A stretch of 64,000 bases of DNA from Nymphaea colorata (taxonomy: Eukaryota; Streptophyta; Magnoliopsida; Nymphaeales; Nymphaeaceae): contig NC_045143.1 in assembly GCF_008831285.2 (NCBI RefSeq), forward strand, positions 17,086,464-17,150,463, in the 5' to 3' direction. This document shows positions 11,955 through 23,558 of this stretch, one piece after another. Every line of letters begins with the position of its first letter. Position 1 is the first letter of the stretch. The notes beneath the pieces are model-generated. The model saw only the letters and a program-made list of their open reading frames with translations, had not been told where the DNA came from and did not search any database. A program made the translations under genes and the position numbers.

Positions 11955-12354
11955 CATAATGTGTTTCATACAGATGATACAGGATGAAATGCATTCCCAG
12001 GACAAGTTTATATAGCGTTTCACTAGTTTAGTTCAGAAGGAATAACACCGGTTGCCCCAAGTTTTCTGTCAACGGGCGAGTGTAGAATAAACACACCATG
12101 TACCTCCACCCCTCCAGTTATCAGAACCACAAAGATCTCCTGGGCCCTACGCTAGAACTTGGCCCACCACCTTCACAAGTTGACCTGGAACAGGCACAGA
12201 TTTAGCATCCAAGGAACGGTTGGCTCACGGTTAGACCACGGATGACAGTCAGCGAGTCAGATGCTGCCAAAGCACAACCCACCCACCTGCATCCTCAGAG
12301 ATCTCAACAGGTTATTCCCTTTACCTATTGGATTTTCTTCCATATTTCATCCGG

Positions 12355-15300
12355 CTACAAAGCGTATCTGAACTGGTATTTCCTTAACCAGTCTTCCCCC
12401 TTCTCATAATAATCCTGTCGAGTGAAAGTCTGTTCAGAGAATTGGCCTGAGGCAGCATAATGTGCAGCCCCACGCCAAGCATCCAGAATGGGGTCTGAAG
12501 CCTTTACGATTCTTATGGATGATCCAAATGGCCGGAGTTTGGTGATTCCAGCATGCAGCCTTGCTTCTATGCTGGGGAAGGTGCAGCTCCCCCCTGTGAC
12601 AAGGATTGAATTGCACATCGACTCTGCTAAGTCATTCAATGAGAGCCTTCGGAGTGAGATCCCAACCATCTCATCAAGACCAGCTTGGTCTACTCCAACA
12701 ATGTGTGGCTGAAAAAGAACCTCTGGGCATCGAAACCTTTCAACCCCAAGATTTATCTGGAAATCTTTTGCTGTGAGAGGACGGAACTTCGGAACCTCTG
12801 CCACAGGCTGTGAGGTCCCTGCGCTTGCATTCAGCACAAAAGTGGGATCTAGATCCTGTCAAACAACAAATATCGGCTAAAATGCACCAAAAGCATAAAA
12901 GCACAGAGATCGTAAATTGTATATCCAAGGTACCTAGAGGACTCATTTAAATGATGGTAAAGTTACTGCCAAAGCCACTAAAAGGAAATAAATGTGTTAT
13001 ATGGGATCACAGTCAAAAACTCACCTGAAGTCTCAATGTGATACGAGATAACTCAGCTTCATCTTCATCTTGCCCATCATCGTCATCATCATTGTCTTTG
13101 CTCATTAATTTGTAGAGTTGCCAATCTTCATCCTTGGCACCAAAAGTGTCCTCCCCTTTTCCCCTGTCGAATGCTGCAGTTGTTAACAGGCGCATCCTTT
13201 CCCTCTGAGCTGCGCTCAATCGCTCCCCGCGTCCTACCCCACCTGAGGCATTGGTAGAGCCGTTGTTGTTTGCACCATTTGTCTTTAATCTTTTCCTCTG
13301 TTCAACTTTCATGGAAAGCTCTTTATGCCTAGCACGTAGCTGCTCTAGATAAAGTTCTGGATTCTCTCTATAGATGTAAACAAAGGGATAAAGTTCATAA
13401 AATCAGATGGCAGTATGACTCCCATAATCTTGAGCAAACACAACCCTTATCACAACGAAGTGTATGCATGAATAGAACTATTTTGTTAAAAATTAAAAAC
13501 AGATATCTGCACTTCGATACACCAACATGAGCACAACCATAAAATACATAGTCTTGTGGACTTTTACTGAAAAAGAAGGATCATTCTAGAGAAAATGATA
13601 CATATACAAAAGAAGTAACCGATCAACATGATTGAAGAAAAAGAGACGAAGACCAACAGAAAAAGTCAACAGAAGAGATGGTGTCATACAAGCGTTTCAG
13701 TTCATCTTGTTGGTTTCTCCTTTCACGCTGTAATTCCTCTTCATAGCGCTTCTGTTTTGCTCTTTGTCGACCTTCTGATGTAGTCTTTAAGAATATTTGC
13801 TTCTTTTTCTCCTTTAACTGCTCAATAAGATATATGTTCAAAATTGTAGCTCACAGGAATCCAATATTGTGCATAATGGAACATAATAACCAAAACCATA
13901 CAAGAAAGCAATCAGTAAGTGCTCTAACCATGAATGTGATACCAGATTACTTTATACAGTACTAGTAGACACTAGACGTTAACAAAATATAATCATTCTA
14001 CAAATGCACCAAATAAGAAATCACACAAAGCAATACCATACCTGCTCAGGGGTTAGCATCTCATTAGGTATATCAAGGAGAGGGTACTTCTGACTTTCTG
14101 GAATCTCAGTTTTGTCTTCAGTTTCAGCAGGCTCACCCTTAGCTTTTCTTAAAGATTGCATAACTTTGTTCATGGCAGACTCAACTTCTTGTTTACTGGC
14201 ATAGCCAGTTTCTTCTAGGAAAGACTGATGTTCATGTTCCCCAACCTTTTCCAACTGAGACAGAAGAAACTTCAACCCTTGGAGTTGATTTTCTAAGTCT
14301 GTTATCCTGGATGACCTCTTAGCAGCAGCCATTTCTCGCAGCCTCTGGCCCTGCTTTTCTTTAATGGCAGCTTTTCTTGCCAACTCCTCTTCTGATGGCT
14401 CCTCCACAACTGGAGGCGGCACCCAAGGAAGCTGCCAGCATCTAATTTTCTCCTCGGGTTCCTTTGTCCCACTCTAGAATTTCAAAAAAAGTATGAGCAT
14501 CACCATTCTTGAAATGGCTGAAGACATTAATAGCAACATTATCATTTGCTCAAGCATTAGAAAGAGGGTGCAGTGAATGGATAACTACTGCTACTGACTT
14601 CCTAGAGAACAGCTTTGGAAAAGCATATCCCAGAATTTTCTAACCTGAAACAACTTGATTTCTGAAGCATAATCAAGAGCTACATAGCAATGTTCCATCT
14701 TCAAATCTTCAACCTTGTCCCACGTAATACTTGACCTATATAATGATTTATTTAAACAAGCGTGGAAAACAGAGTGCATAGAATAACTGCAAAGCTTTTT
14801 TGGCATACTTACATATGATAAGGATACTGTAGTGAAAGAAGCTGCTTCATATAATCAGTGACATGGTATCCCCCAATGTTTGTTCTGCAACATGCTTCAT
14901 AAACAGGCTCACCTTTCACAAACTGAAAAGAACAAAAAGTAATTGCATTACAGAAAATTTGTTGATAAATTGTGGAAGCGACAAACTCATACACAATACA
15001 GTAACTTAATTACAGAAGACCCTTCAGGAAAACGGTTTAGAAAGGAAAAGGATATCAACAACACAAGAGAATCAAGTTAGACATAACTTGGTGAATAGGC
15101 AGAAAATTTGCATTTGTTTTCACGAAGTCTATATGTATAACTGTTCATTGGTCATCGGTTAACTCTGTTTATGGGTCTTCTAGTAATATCCTCTCCCAGA
15201 AAACATGAAACAATGTAATTTTTCTTATCTAAAAACAAAGTTCAACCAATGAAAAATAAAGTCACCAGTAACTCATGGCCTATAATCATATTGCACCAAG

Positions 15301-15961
15301 CCACACAGTGAAAGTAAGCAGTGAACAGTAGTAGCAGTCTCATTTGATACATCAAAGAAAAGACCCCATGTACACTTCTTATGTTATCTTGAGCTAGTTT
15401 CCTGTATTTGAATGTTGAAAGGATTTTGTAGAATTACTTTTTTTTCCTTGAGGAAGTGATTTAAAATGAAAAGCGTATTTTGTCTATGCAACTTACCAGG
15501 CCCAAGAAGCATCTAGATTTCAACATCCATTCCATCGCTGGTAGTGATTGTTTCACGATTTCCCTAGAATAAAAAATCTCAAAAATAAAAATAAAAAAAC
15601 AGCTAGAGAACCAACTTTGTCACATGGGTACTGCTGTGAAGGCAGAATACTCATACCGGTCAGGTACAACACCGGTATTGGTACTGATATTGTCCCAGGT
15701 ACTTCTTGGGAACTGGTCAAACAGTACCGAATACGGTCAACGTACCCAGGACCATAACCGTCCGATTTACGATTCGGTCAAAGTTGACCGAGTCCTTTCT
15801 TATCCAAAATTTAGGATTTCAGTTTTGTTCTTTACACCAATTACACTTAAGAAATGCATACAGACCTGTGTTTTCATATTTTGTTCAATAGTTTCCATCT
15901 TTAGAATCTATAAATTTTGAATCATGAATGTGTTATTTTGTTTGTATTCTTATTTTATGTC

Positions 15962-16009
<48 letters not shown>

Positions 16010-19000
16010 CCCTACCATCATACCTAAGTTTTTTTAAAATAATCTGAACTCGTACCCGTACCTATGTGACATAGAGAACAACTAATCAAACAAGTGGTTG
16101 AAATTGAACTCTAACAACCATGCTCCTCTAACATAAACCAAAAAATCAAAGAATTAGTGTCAGATTATCTGCTTCCTGGTGGTTAATTGACCAATTCCAT
16201 CATGACCACACATTTTGAACAATCAGAAAATTTTCATTCCAGATTATAGGAGAGAAGTAACAAGCACTTTTTAGTCTCTGCATGTAAAATGTTGACCCTA
16301 GAGACGTGCTCTGGGTCTTCTGACACATTCTGACAAGAATAAATCTCCAGCTTTGTCCATACCCTCGGATTGGATCAAGAGTTGCATATATAGTAAAAAA
16401 CCAGAACAGGAGAGATGCTCATTGGGACTGGTAATTGGAATAAAAAAGCATGAACCTTGAACCTTGGTAACATGGTACAAGTCATAAAGCCAAAAAAAAG
16501 AAAGAAAACTGACAATCTAAAGAACAGACAGAGAAGTTGAATTAGAGGATGGGATGGTCTCCAAATAAATTGAAAGGTTATACTCAGTTTCATTTGCATG
16601 ACAATCTCCTTGAGTTACTCCTGTGAAAACCTTCTGAAAAGCATATGAGCTGAAATTACTTTGTTCATTTTTGTAACTACTGCAACACACAAAAGACTGA
16701 AACATATCTAGCAACGGCAGCTTAATGTAACTAGGCATGTCTACCACCTGAGTAAACGGACAACAGATTCACACAAATTGATAAACACCAAAATTGAAAA
16801 CTTGATGCCAGTGTACAAAAGTTACCTAGATGTGATTAACACATTTTTTCATTCCCATATGCATATTTCCATCCATATGGATTTACCTATGGAAATTTTA
16901 TATGAATAAAACTACATTATCATTTCTCACCAAGTTATCAGATCAGGAAAAATTTCAGATCTAAGTGGATATAGCATACCGGAATTACATGGCTTGTCAT
17001 GAATCCTGAGCTTATGACAATTCCATCATTATTACACATCCCTAGATGTTGGTTATACTTATAACTGAATGCTGCATCAACGCCAAATGCTGCAAAGCAA
17101 GAAGTAAAGTTGGTATCTTAAAGAATAAGATAAACAACTAGAAAGAAACAAGAGTAAGTGGACGAAAAAGAGTTCACAATGGACTCTTAAGCAGTAGAAA
17201 AGTATATGTACACATCTTGCATATATGTAAATATATACCTATAGATGGTACGTCGTAAGTCTCAAACAGGAGCTCAGCCATTTTACTGCGAGAATGAACG
17301 GGATTGCATGCACATTCTGTAATTAAGACAGGATGATCCACCTGCTCTGCCCTCAATTTAACAAAAGAACAATAAGAAACTATAATGTACAACCAGAAGC
17401 AATCATAAGGATATGCAAAGTCAGCATTCACGAAAAGTATACATGCATCCCAAGTCAAAAGGAGCCCTTCATAGAAGAGACTGCTTATCACTATCTTCAC
17501 AATGTGACTACCAATACTATCCCCAGCACTTTATCTGCATGTACTCTAAGAATAACAAAAGCAGTAATAGGTCTTTTTAGTAACTTTTTTGTTAAATATA
17601 GAGATAACTGTAGAATTTGTTTAGTAAAAACAAAATGGACAAAAAGAAGCAATGGCTAAAAATTCAATAATGCATATTTTTTGCTGCTCCAAAAATAAAA
17701 AATATCGCTCTATTTTTAGAACATTAACAGCACCAATTTCTATCTTAGCAGTAAGTAAATGATGAAGTAGGCTGAACAGGATCCAATTAAGACAGTAAAA
17801 TCCTAGTACAGAACCTATCCATGAAGGATGCACCAACTGTACCTTGGAACAAAACCTAAAAGTCATGTGTATCAAGAATTAAAAGAACAGGAAAAATCTT
17901 AAAGTGACAGAAAAACTTACTCCTGGGCCATCAGCACCAATTCGCTCAAATCCATAATCAAGGATCTAAGAGAAGATGAAAAAAGGTAGGAATAAGTAAA
18001 TAATATACAGAATCAGCTGTAAATGATGAGATTACAGCATACTGCTTTAGTCCACCAATCATTTCACAGTGATTTGTGCATAGCTTTTTATACTTTCAAA
18101 TTTACATGGAACTAGATAGCACACAAAGAAAACTACAGATCTTCCAGGCATCAAATCGTCAGAACTCAAAAGAACCACATTTTTTACATTATTGGAAGGC
18201 TAACCCTTTGCTTAATTGTCTGTAACCCTTCCCAAAAAAGATAAAATAAAAACTACAGCAAGCTGTACTTAGTTCGAGAACCACATGATATTACCATAAA
18301 AAGCAACAAAATTACAACCAACAATAACTGTTTATTTTCAGTATGATAAGTGCACACTGCACAGTAAAATCAGTTATCAAGACTTACAATGTAAAATATT
18401 GAACACAACATGCTAATGACCTAAAATGTCCATGGCATGTATAAGACCAACATGACCAGAAAGAAGCAACTGATGTTCACAAGGCTCAGGCACACAAATA
18501 ATCCTTGCAGTTTTTGGATCATTTGGTCCTAAAACAAAATAAGATTTTGCAAGATATGGGGCTCTGTCAACCTCACCTGCAAAAGCTCTGCATGTGAGAG
18601 CTGGTATGTAGCCCTTTTGAATGTTTGCAACTGTTTGTCTTACTATCGAGCAATACTACAACCAGATAGCTCGGCCAGTTGCAATGGAAGACATTGTTAT
18701 CATTAAAGCTTGACATGTCATCCCATATAGGCTTGAATGATTAGAGAAACTGTGGCTTTTAATTCTTATACAGTACATAATATAGGTTTGAAACATGAGA
18801 AAGCATAATTTCCAAGCTTGTAAGCTAAGTTGTCAAATTCAGAAAGTCGCACACAGGATGTTTAAGACCCTAAAGTTACTAATGAGGACTAGCAAATCCA
18901 ACTCGTACCAATGTCTAGGCTGACTCGTTGACTAGTTGTTCGAAACATAAACAACCAACTCTACTGCTTGGACTACTCAGGATTTTGACAATTAAGCCCA

Positions 19001-21151
19001 CACGTCATTTAACTTCTAAGTAACCAGCCGTAGGAATCATTTGCCCCAAGAGAGGAATCCGAACTACAAAGTCAATACTTAGAAACTAAGCAACCAAAAC
19101 TACAATAAAGCTAGACAAAAGGTAACTAAATTTCACCTACAAAATATCGCATTTGGAAATCAGGTGGCCATATTTGGTAGCCTTTTAAACCTTGATACTA
19201 AAATAAAAATGAGATGATACAAGATATGTGGCCCTGTCAACCTTATCTGCTGAATCTCTGCAGGTAAGAGCTGGTGTGCAGCCTTGTAAATGTTTGCAAC
19301 TGTTCATCTTACCATCTAGCACACTATGACCAGACAGCTCGGCCAGTTGCAGCAAATAAAACATCAGAGAAAAATTGTATTTGCCTCTCGAACAGATCCC
19401 ATTGTCATGCCTCCACCTTTGCTAGTTTCTTTTCTTATTTGCTTATTTTGAGATTTTGAGTTTATTTGCACTCGCTGTGGGGAAGCATGTTCATATCCTT
19501 GACAACATGGTTGCCTGTACCTATGCCTATATTATCAAAAGGAACTTGATTCACTGCATGTCCATCCCTAATATAAGCCCTCCTGAGAAGGTATTGGAAT
19601 TTCAGTTCCTCAAAAGTCAAGTAGAACTGCTCTGTAAAGTATAAACACATCGTCGAGCCTACAGTTCATCAATAGAGTAGTTGCTTCACCTAGAAAAACA
19701 GCAGTTTTGGTGAAAGAAATCATTCACTATGGATATCTGACATCCACATGATATTAAGCAACTAGATACATGTAGGAAACAACAATATTTATCATTATTC
19801 CTGACCAACAAAAATCCATGAAGCATTCACAGGAAGGTAGAGAAACAACTGCACTCCTGTCCTTCCCACCTGCTACTTTTATGCTATGATGGTGAGACTG
19901 CATTTATATCTTTCTTTCGCAAAGAAGATCATCGAGGAATGAACAAACAAACAAAAAACATCCATAGCAAACCAAGTTCAGAGGTCATTAAAAATGCTAT
20001 ACCAAGGCTAAGAACGAAGTTCTGAGATGCCCATAAAGAAGACAAGCACAAGACGTTATGTTCCAGTCAACAACTTATCAAAAATTCCAGACAGGATTGA
20101 CATACTTACAAAAACGTACAACTTGTAAGAATCCTTTACTATTAGCACGACTAGGAAATTAATTACGAAGCAGTACCCATACTGTCCCTCACAACAAGTT
20201 GAAGCTCAAGTATCGACCAAGTATCGACGGTGAGTAGGAATATGGTACATATAAAGTTATAATCACATTGTTTGAAAGCTAAGAGAGTTCATCAGTGAAC
20301 AGTATTTCATCCATCTATATGCATGAAACAGCATTATGTACTATGCCATATTTAGCAATCATATTCATAGCAGTCGCCAAATGCAGATACTTCAATTTGT
20401 TCTGATAATGCTAATCGATCAGAACCACTACAAAAGAAGCAACACCCAAAATTCATGCACAACTCTGTATGGGAATTTCATTCAAATGTCTTTTATAAGG
20501 TAAAAAGAGACAAAAGTGATGGCAAGAAACTCAAAAAAGCACCGCAAAACTGGAGCTGAAAAGGCAAAGGAAGTTTACATATTCCATTGTCTCAAACTGA
20601 TAAACGACATTGGAGTCGAAAGCAGACCGAAGAGAAGAACGCGTGAAGTCAAAGTACTTCATGAGAGCAGGATCATGATCACCGACGATGCTGACGCTCT
20701 CACCTGGCAAGATACCAAATCAACAAAAGGATGACGATAAATTTTCAACTCAAACTAAAAGGCGTTCCAAATAAAAGTCCACCTCACTGTACTATGAGAA
20801 ATCGAAGGACCCTCTGAAAACCCTAATTAATCATGGAAAAAGGAGAAGTGCACAACAAAGGATGTGTGCATTACCCGTAGCTTTGTGGCGTGGCCTCTGA
20901 AGTACATTACGGAAGACGATTCGAGGATCGGACTCTCCGGCCCATCTATGCCATTAAAAGAGAAGGAGAACGAGACGGATGCCAAGCTTCAGAGAGCAAT
21001 GAGGACGACGAAAATGAGAGAGAAGAAACCCTAGAAAGAGAGAGAGATACCCGATGCGACAGTTGAAGGCACCATTGTCGATGACGATGGGGCGGTCGGA
21101 AGGGAACGCCCTGTAGTCCTCCTGCCGGGAAGGCCTCGTCAAGAACGGCAT
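12355..21151 (-). CDS. Actin-related protein 5, INO80 chromatin-remodelling subunit, 719 aa
   Basis: ARP5 is a nuclear subunit of the INO80 remodelling complex, acting in nucleosome sliding, DNA repair and transcription. Coding exons (minus strand): 21051-21151, 20875-20945, 20579-20703, 17921-17965, 17239-17341, 16980-17089, 14813-14922, 14645-14735, 14042-14473, 13690-13817, 13025-13367, 12355-12855. All junctions have GT/AG ends and keep phase. The N-terminal actin fold begins with the phosphate-loop motif VIDNGAFNCRIGWAGE (from about residue 23). It continues through ITECACNP, FGVDAAFSYKYNQ and RTNIGGYHVTDY. From about residue 250 a long charged insert follows (KQGQRLREM, KRYEEELQRERR, GRGERLSAAQRERMRLLTTA), which is the ARP5-specific insertion. 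The C-terminal actin part has GVERFRCPEVLF, LVTGG and DAWRGA, ending in WLRKYQFRYAL. Arabidopsis ARP5 is 724 aa, so this is full length. Intron 3 (2.6 kb) and intron 6 (2.1 kb) are the longest. Confidence 0.96.
15640..15790. repeat. GTACCGGTAT/GATTCGGTC-type repeat in ARP5 intron 6
   Basis: This stretch is dense in short related words such as CATACCGGTCAGGTAC, ACCGGTATTGGTACTG, CAGTACCGAATACGGTCAAC and GATTCGGTCAAAGTTGACCG, several of them self-complementary. It resembles stretches at about 37185-37306 and 62955-63190 in word content. It looks like a degenerate dispersed repeat. It is not coding and lies wholly within the intron. Confidence 0.4.
15966..16008. repeat. (TA)n microsatellite in ARP5 intron 6
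   Basis: An uninterrupted AT/TA dinucleotide run of about 21 units lies inside the 2.1 kb intron 6 of ARP5. Such tracts are length-polymorphic by nature. Confidence 0.95.
18510..19357. repeat. Diverged direct duplication inside ARP5 intron 3
   Basis: A block at about 18510-18690 is repeated at about 19165-19357. The shared order is a CAAGATATG-GGC segment, CTGTCAACCT, a CTCTGCA-GT-AGAGCTGGT segment, GCAGCC/GTAGCCC, TTTGCAACTGTT, and GCTCGGCCAGTTGCA. Similarity is roughly three-quarters by eye with small indels, so the event is old. About 475 bp of unrelated sequence separates the copies. Neither copy has a reading frame. It could be an internal duplication or two fragments of one repeat family. 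Confidence 0.7.
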
Positions 21152-22285
21152 CGCACTCCCGCCCTCCCGCTCCGTCCAAGAGTCTCATCCCATTCGAGGG
21201 AGAGAGGCAGAAAGAAGTAACCGGTTACGGGGAGAAAAAAACATAAGAATAAATGGATCAAATCGAAAACCTGGATTTGATCCATATCCAAATGCTACCA
21301 ATTCGAGAAAAAAAGTTTACCGGCCTACCTTTTGCTCATAGTCTTTAAAAACAAAAAACAAAAAAAGGTGCTTTTAGAATTTTGAAAAAAAATTGCAACC
21401 AGCCTTTTTCATCTTTCAGGCTTTTATCGACAAATTTTATTAAATTGTCAATAGATGCCCGAAGTACGTTTTTGTTAACCAGGAAAACCAAAAAAAAAAA
21501 AAAAAAAAGTGCTAGTGCTACGCAAAACAAGATTAATGTAATTTAGCGATATAAGGTAATATCAGGTTAAGAAAGTTTTGTTTCAAGCTTTCATTTGACA
21601 ATTTATATTAGAAGTGAGACTCCAATTTACGAAACTACCGATTGTCATTTTTTTTTTTTTAAATTGAAAGCAAAACGAATGCTTAAAAACCAGAGTTTTT
21701 TTCTTAAAAAGAAAAGTAATTGAAATAAAAACACAAGAAAATTTGGAATACTTTCACATGGTGAATACAAGTCTAGTTAAACGAAGTAAAAATATTGGAT
21801 CTTACGAAAAAATGTTTTAGAAGGAGCTTCGCAGATGATCAAACTCTTGTTGCAATAAATAATAATCATTTCATGGATTCAAGCGGAGCTCACACTCCTT
21901 CAAATTTCTTAATTATATCCGACCTCGCAGGTACTGTAGTTAATAAACAATGTTGCTTATTTTTAGCTCACAATTTTTGTGACCAAAAGCCAAAATCCAT
22001 TATGACTTTCTGGACTAACCAGACTGAAAAATGAAAAAAAACCAATAAAGATCAAACTAGCCCCTCTGATGGACAATAGACTCACTTCTAGAAAAGCAGC
22101 ATAGTGGAGCTTGAAGAAATAAACAGAAAAAACTGTATATAAACGAAGTAGCTCAAAGAAATTAACCAAAACAATGTTTTAGTGCGGCCGATTCCTTCAC
22201 GGACAGTAATTTTGGCATCACTAAGTTTGTCAACATTAGCTTCCATTGCACAATAAACAGTACATATAGGAGATTCAATGCTGTT
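21152..22285. other. ARP5 promoter side and intergenic DNA
   Basis: This region lies immediately upstream of the ARP5 start codon. It is A/T-rich with poly-A/T runs at 21490-21507 and 21650-21660. No gene is visible, and I could not single out a TATA box with confidence. Confidence 0.4.
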
Positions 22286-22465
22286 GGATGTCAGATGTTG
22301 CCCAATGGGCAAAATTTTAAAATTTGTGGTTGAAAAATAGTCGCTACATTAACATTAGTGATAGTTCATGGCATGATGACAGTTTATAGTAGCTTTAATG
22401 ACAATTTATGGTCTTTTCACTAAGGAATTTTTAAATTTTAACCATCTAACAATTGTCTGGCATCC
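22286..22465. mobile_element. MITE-like inverted-repeat element
   Basis: The left end GGATGTCAGATGTTGCCCAA and the right end (read inward on the opposite strand) GGATGCCAGACAATTGTTAG share the outer 10 bp with one mismatch. They pair again around the inner AAATTTTAAAATTT and TTAAAATTTAAAAATT blocks. The element is about 180 bp, AT-rich and without coding capacity, which suits a degenerate MITE. The repeats are imperfect and no target duplication is clear, so this is less certain than the element at 811-964. Confidence 0.4.
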
Positions 22466-22713
22466 ATCATTGTAATATTTGTTTATATTTATTTATATGA
22501 ACGGAAGTTCAAATCAGATTCATCGCTAAAAATTAAAAATCTATTTGTTTCTCCACGATGAAATAAGACCAAGTTCATGAGCTTATTATCTCACAAAAAA
22601 CAGTCACTAGACAAACATGAGGGATGGTCCATGGTACAAAATTGGTTCGTAATGCCTTTACCAATGGCTTATGGTGCTTTCAACAACATATTTTTAATTT
22701 TGACTATTATGCA

Positions 22714-22762
<49 letters not shown>
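22714..22762. repeat. (TA)n microsatellite
   Basis: A TA dinucleotide run of about 24 units, broken once by an AC, lies in intergenic DNA. Confidence 0.93.
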
Positions 22763-22767
<5 letters not shown>

Positions 22768-23492
22768 TGTCAAGAAAAAATGAATAAAATGGTTCGAACG
22801 AAAAAGTAATAGCGCAACAAGGAAACCAATTTTAACAATTCTATGACCATTAAATTGGAGAATTCCATAGAGAAATGCTAAAGCAAAAACTTGCTAGTGC
22901 AATACTAGAAAATCTCATTTTATTAGTTGGACAGAAAATTGGAATTGGGGAGTACTTGCTTACCTGGTGAATGATATTGATTTTGCTCTTTGCAGGAAAC
23001 TATATGATTGTACCATTCAGCAGATTGTAAATAAACATGGGGCTTTCTGAAGGAATAAGCGACTAAGAAAGTGCAGCCCAACCATTAAGAGCTAGCTTCC
23101 TCAAACTGCCTCCTAACCTTTGATGCTAACTTTCAAAGAGCTGCCTTACCAAAAAAAAAAAAAAAACCTTGAAAAATGTTTTTAAAATGATATAGATAGA
23201 CTTCATTCCCAGTTAATTAAAAAGGAAACGCATATGCCAGCAAGAACCTATAGTCTGTAGAGAAAAACGAGCATGTTCTTATAATAGATGTTTCAGAATT
23301 ATTATATATGTTCTTGTTTCAGAAACATGACATGATTATGTTAAGTGTTTGATATTTGAATTTGAAAACAACATTCACAATCACATCATGTTTCTTTAAA
23401 CAAAGGCATAATCTTTTTATATCATAAACAATGAATATTTTTATATCTTTAATTTTGCAATCTGTGGTGAATGCAGAAATGCTGGACCCTAT

Positions 23493-23558
<66 letters not shown>
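23493..23558. repeat. Compound (CT)n(TA)n microsatellite
   Basis: A CT run of about 12 units passes directly into a TA run of about 20 units, with one TG interruption. It resembles half of the (CT)n(TA)n(GA)n tract at 36155-36266. Confidence 0.93.
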
